A DNA stretch of 64,000 nucleotides, from NCBI GenBank assembly GCA_964035575.1, contig OZ037893.1:806001-870000 (forward strand), read 5' to 3'. How positions within the stretch are numbered: position 1 is the stretch's first letter; each line of letters starts with the position of its first letter. Below are positions 50,228 through 60,700 of this stretch, piece by piece. The DNA comes from Rhynchopus sp. YZ270_cl-10 (lineage: Eukaryota > Euglenozoa > Diplonemea > Diplonemida > Diplonemidae). A model generated the notes under the pieces. The model did not search any database, was not told the DNA's origin, and saw only the letters and a program-made list of their open reading frames with translations. Position numbers and translations under genes: made by a program.

Positions 50228-50418
50228 AGGTAGCGCCGCAGGCGCACGGTACCCAACTTTTTTCTTTTTTTCTTTTCCCTCTTCTCTGCTTTCTTTTGAT
50301 CGCGCGAGTCGATTGCTCTCCACGGTGGGGTCACATGTGTGTGTGAAAACACTCTAAAGTACCCTTACTATGAAATATGAGATTCTCTGGTTTTCTTAAG
50401 GAAACCCCGGTTTGCAAA
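50228..50418 (+). repeat. GCGCCGCAGG block of the local tandem repeat, copy 2
   Basis: Same blocks as 49290-49480. Related blocks occur at 12937-13055 and, inverted, 18053-18172. Confidence 0.7.
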
Positions 50419-51532
50419 AAAAAAACGCACCACAAAAATATCCAAAAATCCCGGGACAAAGGACAGAAGTTAGCGCAAAGCCTGATTTCAAGTCTATTTT
50501 TTTTTTTTTTTTTTTTTTTTGTGAAATTTTTGTTTGTGAATCGCATCTTCGATTTGGGGGGGTTTTTTTTGTTACTCTGTTTTGCGTAAAATGATGTCAA
50601 AATCATCCCCAATAATATTAACTGCCAAGGAGAGGTGAATAGGCAGACGCTTTTCTGTGTTGTGTAGTCGAACCATTGCATCATCTTTTATCTCTTTCTG
50701 TGTTGTATTTTTGTCATATTTTTTTTAACGTTCCCGTGCGAGAAAAAAAAACAAAAGCTTGGACGATGTTTTCATGCGCCTTTGTGCTGATTATTCATCT
50801 ATTTTTGCCCAAGAATATATATTTTTGGTGCTTCTGTTGCATCCGTTGGGTGTATTTTGCACTAAAAAAAAACTTTCACTTTCATTTTCCTCTTTCTTTT
50901 TACGTGCCATGTGTCACACCCAAGACCTTTGCACGTTCTCAAAAAAAAAAAAAAAGAGGCAAAACAAAGAAAACAAAATACCCCTGCCATCCCTTTATAT
51001 AGGGTAGCCACCCTCCTTTTGAGAAAATTTCGCTGTGATTCATACAAAAAATTTTCTCAATTACTCTAAAATATCCCCTGGTCAAAGCCATTGTACACCA
51101 GTTGTTCCCCTCCTCCCCCATCCCCCGTTGTCCTTTTTTTGACGGGAGGGTTTTTTTTTTCTTTTTTTTTTTTTCAAAACAACGGCATCCAAGAATAGTA
51201 TACAAACAGAGACCCCGCTCTTTGGTATCAGTGTAATAGCTTTGCATGGCCTGGCTGGGGGAAAATTGGGAAACGGGAAAAGAAAATATTTTTGGTTTGT
51301 TTGATTTTCCCTTTTTTTTGCCCCCGGGAAAAAAGGGAAAACCGCAGCCGAAGCTATTACCCCTGCTTGTTATGAACAGTGGAGATTGCACAACTGTGGC
51401 AACACAACCGAGGCAACTCCACTACTCCAACAATTTATCAAGTAAATTGATCGATTTTTTTTTTGTCTGCTGTGGCCTAAGGATATTACTCCTTTTGGGT
51501 ATTCTGCATGAAATTAGCAACGAAAAAGGAAA

Positions 51533-51586
51533 AGTGGAGCACACTCTAGGGGTGGCTACACTAATACAACCCGAGTTTTCAAAAGG
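51533..51586 (+). repeat. Dispersed GTGGAGCACACTC repeat, copy 2
   Basis: GTGGAGCACACTCTAGGGG, TGGCTACACTAATACAACCC, then GAGTTTTCAAAA; see 41971-42022. Confidence 0.6.
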
Positions 51587-51895
51587 AATTTATTCAAATA
51601 CTGATTTCAAACCTGCTCCACAACATAATAGGAAGCTATAAGGTCGAGTACAGAAAAGGGTACCAAGACCCCATATCCTGTACAAAAGAGAACCCCTACC
51701 CCCCCCCCCCCCCCGACTGAGCACAGAACCCCTCCCCTTTGTTCCTCTCTAATACGAAGTAAATCGAAAAAAAAATGTAGCTGTGATCTGTCACCTGCTG
51801 CAAAATATTGTTTAAAAAGACCGAAAAATTAGTCCGAGGAAGAAAAAAAAATACCCCCAAAAAAGGGTGAAGTGCATCCTCCCTTCAATGCATTT

Positions 51896-51930
51896 TGCTA
51901 AGCACAGAGAGGCTTAGGTTCATCTTATAA
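51896..51930 (+). repeat. ACGAGAG-loop hairpin, class I (5' arm short)
   Basis: TGCTAAGC, ACAGAGAG, GCTTAGGTTCATCTT, tail ATAAA; the outer 5' arm is missing. The GAGGCGTTTGCA module (51949-51999) follows. Confidence 0.5.
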
Positions 51931-51948
51931 ATTTTTTTCTTTCTTTCA

Positions 51949-51999
51949 GTGTACCCTGCGTCCGCCGAGGAACGGTGAGGCGTTTGCACTCTTCCAACT
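51949..51999 (+). repeat. GAGGCGTTTGCA module downstream of a hairpin
   Basis: GTGTACCCTGCGTCCGCCG, then GGTGAGGCGTTTGCACT, CCAACTTC. Gives the hairpin, T-rich spacer, module order. Confidence 0.5.
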
Positions 52000-53020
52000 T
52001 CTTTTTCCTTTTCTTTCCCTTTTTTTTTTGCACCCAGACCCGATCGAGGATATACCCCCCTGGTAAACGGATGCTCGCGAATTTGTGCTAAAATCTTTTT
52101 TTTTTTCCCCTTTTGTATGGAGTCCATTTGGATGTATTAAAATAATGTGAAAAATACCCCCCCTTTAGAGCAACCACAACAAAGTGATGCGATCTTGGAT
52201 GTCTGCTAGTACCAAAACACCGTGTATTTTTACGCTATGGGTATTTTTTCGAAAAATCGCGAAGAAAAAAAAAAACGCCTTTTTTGGGAGAATTCACCAT
52301 TGCGTGGAAAACTGCCGTTGTGAGACTTATCATCTTATAAGATTTTCTCTTTCTTTCGTCGCTTTTGTGTATCATATTAAATCCACGGAGCGTCAGTATC
52401 TTGCGGCCCCCTTGGAGGCATTTCTTTTGGTATTGCTATTGGTATCAACTTCACTCTCTTTTTTTCTCCCTTTTTTTTTTTTTTTTTTTGCTATGTTTGC
52501 GGTGTTTTTCTTCTTTTTCGGTTTGTTCTTTTTCATCTTTCCATACCCTCTGGGTAGTTCTCTATTTCTTTGGATTACCCACACACCTGCTTTCAAATAT
52601 TCGCACGGAAGATGAACCGTGTATCCAACTCAACCCCCTTATTTCTTTTGGGAGGTACATCTTTCAAAACTTATAAGTTTTTTTTTTTTTAAATCTGCCA
52701 ATTCGAAACCGAAAAACAAAAACAAAAAACAAAAAAAATATATGGCTCAAAAAAAGTTTAAAAAGTCCCTTTCCACAAACTCCCACACACATACTTCGTG
52801 ACCTGTGTGCACGTCCCTTTCCCTCCCTTTATACCATTCTCTTTCTCTACTTTATTTGCGTTGTGTTTTTTGGTGTATTATTTTACACCCAAAAAACGGG
52901 GAGGACGAAACAGGTATAAAAAAAAGTTGGTTTTTTTTTTTGATTTGCTCTCACATCATCCACAATCATTTTACCAAAAAGGGGGACAAAAAAAAAAACA
53001 CACAACACAAAAAACACACG

Positions 53021-54839
53021 ATGCCTGCCGATGATGAAGGGTCTTTTGACACAAACCCAGCGAAGGCACCGGTGACCCAGAACCCTCTTCCACCACCACA
53101 GCAAGCACCCGTGGCCACAGCTATTGTACCACCACCGACAGCACAAGCAGCACAGGCACAGGCACAGGCCGTAGCCCAGAATGCGTCGGCTGTATGCACT
53201 TTATTCTTTTATTCTTTTATCCTATTATAAAATGTTAGGGCTAAGGTTAAGGCTACCATTTTTTGGCTACCACTTCCTCCCCACAAGCGGGTTGTTCGGT
53301 GGGGCGTTTTGCTTTCTTTATAACCAGCAATGAGAGGCTTGCATATTATCTGTTTTCTTTTCTCTATTTATCTCTTTTACAGCAATTCGCTGCCGGTGTT
53401 GCCATGGCGAAGGCAAACGCACAAACCGCACAGGCACAGGCACAAGCCCAGGTCCAGGTCCAGACACAGCAAGCACAACCTACCGCACAGCCTGTACAGC
53501 AGACACAGCCGCCCCCTCAGCATGCTGTTGCACAACCACAACCCCAGCCGGTCCAGGACACCCCGGTATGGAGAATTGCCTCCCCCTCTCTTTCTCTCTC
53601 CTCCCCTCATTTTTTAAATACCCACAAACAGTTTGCCTCAGCAGGCCTAATGGTAGGAGCCGCTGCAGGAACAGCAGTGAACGACGTGCAGCTGAAGGCT
53701 GCAACCTATGCGACGCAGGCAACAGAGCGGGTGCAGTATGCTTCTAATGAGGTGAATCAGACGGTGCAGAATATGGATATGAACTCGCAGAGGGAGTGGG
53801 ACAGGCTGCGGACGTATGAGGAGCAGCTGCAGAAGCGGGAGGAGGAGTTGAGACGGAAGGAGATTGACTTTGAGTCGCAGATGCCGCAGCGGGCGAACTT
53901 TCCTCGGTACTGCCCCTTCATCAAGCCGCAGGTGTACCACAACATCCAGACGGAGTTCATCCCTGCACGCAAGGCCTTCATGCGCGGCCTCTACACCAAC
54001 TACTACCTCCTCTGCTTCCTCCTCGTGTACCAGAGCATCATCGACCTATGCGCCCTCGTGGGCTCCAACGAAGGCTCTGACGACGACGACGACGACCAGC
54101 CCGACTGGGCAGAACACTTCGGGGTCTCCCTTCTCTACCTCCTCGCCATCTGCTTTGCCTTTATTGTGTGGTACTGGCCGACGTATGGATTTTTTTTCTT
54201 TATCTATAACAAGATGACCAAGCAACGAGAGGCTTAGGGTTAATATAAACTTTGTGTGTGAAGCGGGAGGGCACTGTCAACTCTTTGGGTTTGTATCAAA
54301 TATTTGCGCTTTTGATGACCAGAAGGAGAAGAGCACTATCTCAACTTTTTTTTAGTATTATTTGGTGTGGCTGTAGGGGGGTGATTCGCACTTTTTCCGT
54401 CCCCCATTCAGCCACACCATTATTTGTGATATTTTTTCGAAAAAAATATTCCTCACAACCCAACAGATACAAAGCCCTGTCCACAAGAAACCCAGGTCAA
54501 TACCGCTGGGCGTACCTGGGGCTCGCTGCTGCTGTGGTGTTCAATGCTGTTATGGTGGTTGGGTACGTGGGGCACGGTGGGATGGGAGTGTTCTTCTGTG
54601 CACACGTCTTGGACAAAAAGGAGTCCGGCGCTCTCGCGATCATCGCGGTGATTGGGTGTGCCATGCTTGGGCTGCAGCTTGCGTACTTTATATATGCTTC
54701 GTACCGGGTGCGGTCTTTCTATAAGGAGGATGTTGTGAGGCAAGCACTTCCTTCGCAGCTTGCGTCAGCAAAGGAAGGTGTTGTGGGCACTTCAGCACTC
54801 AAAGAAAAGGCAAAGAAACAGGCGATACGTTCCCTCTAG
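53021..54839 (+). CDS. Secretory carrier membrane protein (SCAMP)
   Basis: Four exons, 53021-53191, 53383-53565, 53632-54182 and 54467-54839, give 425 residues; all junctions keep frame and all three introns start GTATGC or GTATGG. The N-terminal 190 residues are Ala/Gln/Pro-rich with many QAQAQ runs, then a coiled coil (YEEQLQKREEELRRKEIDFE) as in SCAMPs. The SCAMP core follows: NFPRYCPFIKPQVYHNI, four membrane spans, and the cytosolic E-peptide region WYWPTYKAL (compare CWYRPIYKAF of animal SCAMPs), created exactly by the last splice. SCAMPs act in post-Golgi and endosomal membrane recycling. The N-terminus is longer than usual and lacks NPF repeats. Intron 3 holds mobile and hairpin elements. 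Confidence 0.9.
53192..53382 (+). other. Intron 1 of the SCAMP gene
   Basis: GTATGC to TTTTACAG, phase 0. Contains a relic of an ACGAGAG-type hairpin (AATGAGAGGCTTG) near 53326. Confidence 0.8.
53566..53631 (+). other. Intron 2 of the SCAMP gene
   Basis: 66 bases, GTATGG to AAACAG, phase 0. Its length is 3n and it is open in frame, so unspliced reading is possible; it would add VWRIASPSLSL-type sequence unlike the flanks. Confidence 0.75.
54210..54250 (+). repeat. ACGAGAG-loop hairpin, class I, inside an intron
   Basis: AAGATGACCAAGC, AACGAGAG, GCTTAGGGTTAATA, tail TAAAC. Sense orientation relative to SCAMP. Confidence 0.6.
54364..54418. mobile_element. 55-bp MITE inside SCAMP intron 3
   Basis: Ends GGTGTGGCTG and CAGCCACACC, with an inner GGGGGTGA/CCCCCATT near-pair; flanked by ATTATTT on both sides (54357-54363, 54419-54425). 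Same termini as the 836-bp element at 17917-18752. Confidence 0.7.
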
Positions 54840-55288
54840 AAAGAAAAAGGGGGGTTTTTTTTACAAGGGGAGAGGATGGGCTAGTATTTGCGGACCGAAG
54901 ATAATCAGAATACGTCCACTACGGCAAACGATGCCGTCTCAGGATCGAAGGGCGCTCTATAATGGCCCCTACGGCACTACATCACTCCAGCACTACAGCA
55001 CTACCCTTGAAAAACGAGAAATCAAAGATGAGTTCAGAGAGAGGACATTCGCTGAAACAACTTAAAAATGGAATTTGACGGAATGACGCCACCTTCCCGT
55101 GGAGTATGCGGCTTTAATTTGACTCAAAACACCATAGGGAATTTCTAGGTTTAACTACGACCCAATGAGAAAGCTAAGAGCGTGATTATATATTTTACCC
55201 AGTGGGGAGGGAAGAAACGGGGGGTTTTTTTTCTAGCTCAATGTACTTTAGCTATTTTTTTAGGGGGGAGGGGGTGAGAAAGGGTGCA

Positions 55289-55390
55289 CACGACGGTGAA
55301 GTAAATAACTTGACTTGTGGTTTCACCGTTGGTTTACAACGGTGAAATCCCAAGTAAAACCAAGCCAAGTTATTTACTTCACTGTCGTGC
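55289..55390. mobile_element. Short inverted-repeat element, GCACGA family
   Basis: Arms ACGACGGTGAAGTAAATAAC and GTTATTTACTTCACTGTCGT; centre has TTTCACCGTTG/CAACGGTGAAA hairpin. Related to 39053-39189. Confidence 0.65.
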
Positions 55391-55396
55391 TGTGGG

Positions 55397-55437
55397 AGAA
55401 GATGGCTAAGCTCGAGAGGGGCTTAGGGTTATCTTAA
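55397..55437 (+). repeat. ACGAGAG-loop hairpin, class I
   Basis: GAAGATGGCTAAGC, TCGAGAGG, GGCTTAGGGTTATCTT; outer stem kept by G-U and A-U pairs. Confidence 0.6.
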
Positions 55438-55537
55438 CAATTCTTTGTTTCTTTTTTCAGATGTAAATTACAAAAAAAAAAATATGGATGTAGGACGGTA
55501 TGGTTGGGGTGAACCCCGGTACAGCCACAGTCATGTA

Positions 55538-55576
55538 CCAAGGTACACTGTCTAGAGATGGCTGTTGTATTTCAAA
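55538..55576 (+). repeat. Class III hairpin
   Basis: AAGGTACACTGTCTAGAGAT, then GGCTGTTGTATTTC. Preceded by GGATGTAGGACGGTATGGTT leader. Confidence 0.55.
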
Positions 55577-55910
55577 TCAAATTATTTTTTGGGGGATTTT
55601 TTTTTGGATGGGTGTGACACTAAATCTACTAAGTTTTGTACGGTATTTTTTTTGTGGTGGGGGAGGGTTTTTTTGTGTGTTTGTCGATTTGTTCGCTCAA
55701 AAAAAAATAATCTTTTTTTGTGTGTGGAACAATGGAGAGATTTTGCACCACCAAAGCAAAAAAGGGTTCACTTTATACACAATTTATCTACCCCATTTAT
55801 TTCTTCAAAAAAAAAAAAATGTCACAATTATTGGGGTGATTTGAGGCGAGTAAAAAATGTACCTCAGAATTACCCCCCAAATTTTCTCCCAAAATATTTG
55901 CTCTTTTTTT

Positions 55911-55955
55911 GGTGACTAAAACCGAAACATGGGGCTTGAGTTCACCTGACTAACC
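55911..55955 (+). repeat. ACGAGAG-loop hairpin, class I (degenerate)
   Basis: GGTGACTAAAACCGAAACAT, then GGGGCTTGAGTTCACCTG. Outer GGTGA/TCACC is fully paired. Confidence 0.4.
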
Positions 55956-56385
55956 TTTCTTTTCTTGTATTTGTATCTAGTTGGGATGTTTGACAACATT
56001 TTCTTTTTCCAGGTGACCCCTAGTTACCCACGAAGGTGGGTACTTTGGGCGTTCTGCCGACAACACAAAAAACCCCCCCTGTATCATCTTATTACACCTT
56101 GTTGCTGTTGCAACACTTGAAGGGGGTGGGGGGGAGGGTGAAGCTAGCTTGGGTCGACTGACCCCGTTGAGGTTTGCTGTTTTTTTTTTGTTCGAGGTGG
56201 GCTACGCACAGAGGTTTATCATATTTACCAACCTTTTTGGTGTGATTCAGGGGGTACGGACAACCCACGGAAGAACCACGGAGAACTGTTTCGGGCTATA
56301 TTAAGATTTGCGGAGCACCTTCGGGGGAACCACGGAGAATCCGTTTGGGTGATCACACCACTTTTGTTTTTTTGTTTTTGTTTTT

Positions 56386-56422
56386 GAAGATGACTAAGCA
56401 GGGCTTGGTTCATCTTATAAAC
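56386..56422 (+). repeat. ACGAGAG-loop hairpin, class I (short loop)
   Basis: AAGATGACTAAGC, AGG, GCTTGGTTCATCTT, tail ATAAACTTTTC. AAGATGA/TCATCTT is all Watson-Crick where the consensus has G-U. Confidence 0.6.
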
Positions 56423-56542
56423 TTTTCTTTTTTTTTTGTGTGTTTGGCGATCACGCCTACCTTGTAGGTTATAGTGAAAAAGAATTTTTGTTTTTCCTTT
56501 CGAACTGGAAGTAGGACTGCATTAGGGTCCACCCCACAGTGC

Positions 56543-56570
56543 ACAAGGTACACTGTCATTTGTATTTCAA
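56543..56570 (+). repeat. Class III hairpin (deleted loop)
   Basis: AAGGTACACTG then TCATTTGTATTTCAAG; loop and inner stem shortened, outer stem intact. Confidence 0.45.
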
Positions 56571-56588
56571 GTCAACTTTTTTTGCTGA

Positions 56589-56625
56589 TAGGATGACTTC
56601 GCATGAGACACAGAGGCTCATCCTT
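56589..56625 (+). repeat. Hairpin related to class I/II
   Basis: AGGATGA pairs with TCATCCT, loop region contains GACACAGAGG. Both arms changed together relative to class I. Confidence 0.45.
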
Positions 56626-56743
56626 GAAGGCAATTCTTTCCCCACCCAAATTAGGAGATTAGGAGAGTAGTGAACCAGTGGATGTCGCGACATTCTGTTT
56701 GTATTGATCTGCAACCGTTTGCCGGTACACCACCCCCTTTTTT

Positions 56744-56784
56744 TAAGGTGACTGAGCACGAGAGGCTTAGGTTCATCTCATAAA
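56744..56784 (+). repeat. ACGAGAG-loop hairpin, class I
   Basis: AAGGTGACTGAGC, ACGAGAG, GCTTAGGTTCATCTC, tail ATAAACTTTTC. The inner stem has a G-U in place of A-U. Confidence 0.65.
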
Positions 56785-57688
56785 CTTTTCCTTTTTCTCT
56801 TCACGTAGTAGCTTTCCCCACCCGCCCAGTTATGTTCTGTCTCGTCTATCCACCTTTGAACAGAAAGAAAGCAGTGGGCGGTCACCCACTGCAAGCATCC
56901 TAGCCTAGCCCCTTTTTTTTTTTATTTTTGGGAAAGGGGGGCGAAAAAGACGTATTTTTTTGTGTAAAAGCTTACCCAATCTTTTGCAATCTCTTATTGG
57001 GTTGATCTATGAATGGGGAAAGAGATTTTTTTTCTCAGTAGCATCTCACAGACTCTCACAAAGCTCTCACAGTCTGTTGAGGTGTCTCATGGAGACGATC
57101 ATAGATGGCCCAATTATGTCAAAAGGAAAAAAGAAGGGTGAAAAAAAAAAACCATCCTTTCTCTCATGCAAGGCTTCGCCTTCACTTCGCCTGAAGGTGA
57201 TGCAATGCCTAAAAAAGTCACCCCATTTTTTGTAAAGAAAAAATAAAGGCTTCGGCCAACATTGAGTACAGACCCGAATTCTCCCACCTGGTGGGATTAC
57301 TCGGCGGTTGTCGACACAACAATAAGCGCCGCAGGCGGGGGTAAGATTCAAGTATTTTTATTTTGCTTTCTTTTTTTGTAGGAAATATTTTTCACGCTGT
57401 TCCCCCACCCCCCATCCCCACCCTGAAATTTATGTCATTGGATACACGAGAGAAGTAAAAGAAACCCAGCTGCGCATTTACATTAAACAACCCTCTCCAC
57501 CTCACCTCTCTACCTCCATACCCACACCCACCATTCAGTGGACTATACTCCGTTTCAGGCGTTGCCCACTCTAAATCTGTTATTACTTTCAACTTCACAC
57601 ATGGTGTGAAGGGGAGGTGCTATTTTTGGGCTATTTTCTGCTACTTTCTGCTATTTTGGGGTCGTCATCCACAACACACCCACCATTC

Positions 57689-57723
57689 GGGGCCATATTC
57701 TGCGCAAGAATTACCCCTATTAG
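57689..57723 (+). repeat. GGGGCC hairpin repeat, copy 3
   Basis: GGGGCCATATTCTGCGCAAG then AATTACCCCTATTAG, about 36 bases before an acceptor-like CTTCCAG (57760), mirroring its place in intron 2 of the first gene. Confidence 0.6.
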
Positions 57724-57779
57724 TCACACACCCACACCCACCATCACCAACCCCTTCCAGGACACCTCCCCTACCCCCC

Positions 57780-60700
57780 ATGGGTGAGGACGTGCAGGCC
57801 CGTAGTGGGATGCATGAGGGGTTTGTAGATGACACAGGGCAGCAACACCATGGGTACAATGACGTGAGCCAGCATACACAGCACTCCCAGCACAGCCGCC
57901 ACAGCCACCACGACACCTCGCTTGTCTCAGTGGTGATGACTCAGGACGACATCAACCGAGAGGTGGCGCAGCTGTGGGGGGAGTTGACTGCACAGAAGAA
58001 GATGCGGGCAGACCAGGAGGACGCTGATGCAGACCGCGAGGCGGAGCTGGCTACCCTGCAGGTTCTTATCAAAGGCAATGCTGATAGGGAGCGTGCACGC
58101 ACCGACGTGATTCATGCAGAGCAAATAGCTGCTCTTCAATCCAGCCTCACAACAGCAGAGGAAACGGCAACTACCACAGCAAACCGTCTGTCAAACTGTG
58201 AAGGCAGCCTTATGGTCGCGACGATGGAGCGTGACGATGCAAAACGACGGCTAGAACGCAACAAAGAGGAGTTCGCAGTATTAGTACGCCGTGAACGTTC
58301 TCTTGCAGACGAAGTTGCGCTGCTCCGTGCAGACAACGCAAAACTCACACAACAAACACAAGAGCTAGCCTCCGTTAGGACACAACTCGCAGAATCCGAC
58401 GCTCAATTCGAAGAAGCAAGCATGAAGTCCGCAGAACGCTTGATCCTTTTAAAACAGGAGGTCTCCCGCCTCCAGGCTCGCCTCTCCTCTGTCTCAGAAG
58501 TTGCGGATGGCGCCGAGACCTCTTTGGCAGAAGTTTCTCAGAATCTAAAAACCGCTTCCTCTGCGAGAGCGTCTGCAGAAGCGTCGTTATCGCTGACACT
58601 GTCTCAGGCTAAGGCTTTAGAAGAGGATCGCAGAACGCTTCGCGCAAAGGTCGACGAACTGTCTATCTATAAGCGAGAGTTGTTGCCTTTGGCAGAGTCG
58701 AATGCAGAGCTTGTGGCGGAACATCAGACGCTTCGCGCTGCGCACACTGTGCTTGATGAAGCGTACACTGCGTTGCGTCAACAGACCAGCGATTCTCGAG
58801 GAAAGCTAGCAACACTTACCCTTCTCTGCGATGAACAGGAGCGGGAGTTGTCAGCATCCGGAGCATCTACTCTACGATGGAAACAGAAGGCGGAAGAGTG
58901 GATGTCTCGTGGTCAGATTGCAGAGGAGAAGATACAACGACTCGAAAACGAAGCCACATCATTGGAAGCTAAGCACGCAACGACCACAACCGAGTTGCTT
59001 GCAGTGTCAACAGCGCTTTCCAACCTGGAAGCTGTGCATGGTGATGTGCAACGCAATGGGGTTGCAGTGTCGGTTCGGTTAGAGAAGATGCTGCCGTTGT
59101 ACGAAGCATCGTGTGTGCGTGTCTCGCAGCTGGAGTTGGAAGCTACTGCGTTGGAAGGGCGTATGGCGTGTCTATCAGAGTCCAGCATGGTGCGGATGTG
59201 TGAAATGAGCAAACACCGTCATTTGCAGCGTCGTTTTAGCGTATGGTGCTCAGGGGTTCAGGAAAGGGTGCGGTGTGGGCAGCTCAAACTTCGTGCAGCA
59301 GAGTTTTGTAAAAAGCGTTTTGGTGATATACCGATGAGGGTTTGCTTTCAACGTCTTGCGCGTAGACGGCGGGTCCGCGTGGTGTCGCGGCAGCTCTGTA
59401 GTACTGTAACGTTGTCGACGCTGCGTCGGTACTATACGTTGCTTGAGGCGCATCGTAATGTGCGTGTTGGTGTTGTTCGTCCTATGGTTGCAGAGTTGGA
59501 GGCAGTGTCGGGACGGCTTCATGCATGTGGTGTGCATATTGAGAGCCAGCGTCGTAGTATCGCACCGCTTGCTGCAGAGAGGTGGGAGCTGTTGAGGATG
59601 TCGCGGGTATGGGTAGTGTTGGTATTGAATATGGTGAACAGAAAGCATGGACGGACCAAACAGAGTCTTGATACTACAGTGCAGGCGAAGCTCGCGCTTC
59701 AAGAGGTCTGCGCCGACAGGCAGATTGAAATCGAGCGTCTGCACACCTGCGTGGCAGAGGCTGGGAAGGAGACGGAGATGCGAACCGAACCTCTGCGGCA
59801 TGCGTTGGATGAGTTGCAGGGGAGGCTTGCGTCTGGGCGGGAGGAGCTTTATCGGGAAATGATTTTGCGGCAGAGTGCGGAGCACAAATTGGCGCAGGGT
59901 TCTCGCGGGAAGGGTTTGTACCTGATCTCTCGGATTTCCACCGAGACGATGCGGCAGTGCTTTGCTGCAATCCGCCGGCATGCGGCACTACGCACCCTGG
60001 GGCGGGCCACCCTATCGCTTTCGGTTGTGTCTCTGCAAAACAACAAACTATCTGCAGAATCGCGTCGCCAGCAGCTTGACATCTTAGACCTCTCCTCTGC
60101 TCTTAACACCGCACAGTCCTGTGCAGCGCTCCGCTCGGACCAGGTGCACCATTTAAACACTGCCTTTAAATCGCTCACCACGCAGTACGAAGCGAAGGTA
60201 GGTGTTTGCGACCGGCAGCTTCTATGCCTCGCTCACTCTCACCTCAACTCTGTGCTCGACTCTCTGTTGTCCAGATACTTCGCAAGGTTCGTTCGTATTG
60301 CTTCAACGAGACGTGATGTAGCACAACGCGAAGAAGCAACGAAGGCTGCATTGGCAGCGGAGAGACGCATTGCGGAGCTGGAGGACGCGGTGCAGGAGCG
60401 GGAAGTGGTGTTGCAGCGGCGGACTGCCGAAGGGGAGGAACGTTCTGTGCAGCTGTCGCGCGCTTTGAAGAGACTGCACGAAGCGCAAGGAGCAGAGGCA
60501 GAGCTCGTAGCAGTGAACCAAGAACTCCAGGAAGCAACAAAGCAGAGGAACCATCTGCAGTTCATCTCAGAGGAAGCTGCGCAGAAGATAAGCGAGCTGG
60601 AGGCGCGGGTGGCTGCAGGGAGTTCGCAGCTGGATACTGTGCGCGAGGATAGTGTGCGGCGTATTAGAGATGCTAAGGATGAGGCAGCAGAAGGGATGAC

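Larger units (their letters stand above)
36611..53020. other. 16-kb gene-free region, the densest repeat landscape in the window
   Basis: Contains most hairpins of classes I-III, two three-hairpin elements, at least eight transposon-like elements with inverted ends (38108, 39053, 39939, 41410, 42040, 42224, 43910, 48325, 49615) and several dispersed repeats. Homopolymer T runs up to about 25 bases occur (for example 37169-37194). I saw no convincing coding exon on either strand. Confidence 0.55.
54183..54466 (+). other. Intron 3 of the SCAMP gene with a hairpin and a MITE
   Basis: GTATGG to CCAACAG. Splicing joins ...WPT to YKAL within the conserved SCAMP E-peptide, strong support for both boundaries. 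Holds a class I hairpin and a 55-bp transposon-like element. Confidence 0.85.
54840..57779. other. Gene-free region with many hairpins
   Basis: Holds class I hairpins (55397, 55911, 56386, 56589, 56744), class III hairpins (55538, 56543), a GCACGA-family MITE (55289-55390) and a GGGGCC hairpin (57689-57723). From about 57400 the DNA is C-rich and may be 5' leader or an upstream intron of the next gene. Confidence 0.5.

Noticed and set aside
60198-60274. Intron-like GTAGGT...TCCAG inside the coiled-coil gene
   Set aside because: It is 77 bases; removing it shifts frame into a stop within about 15 codons, while the unspliced frame continues a sensible RYF motif.
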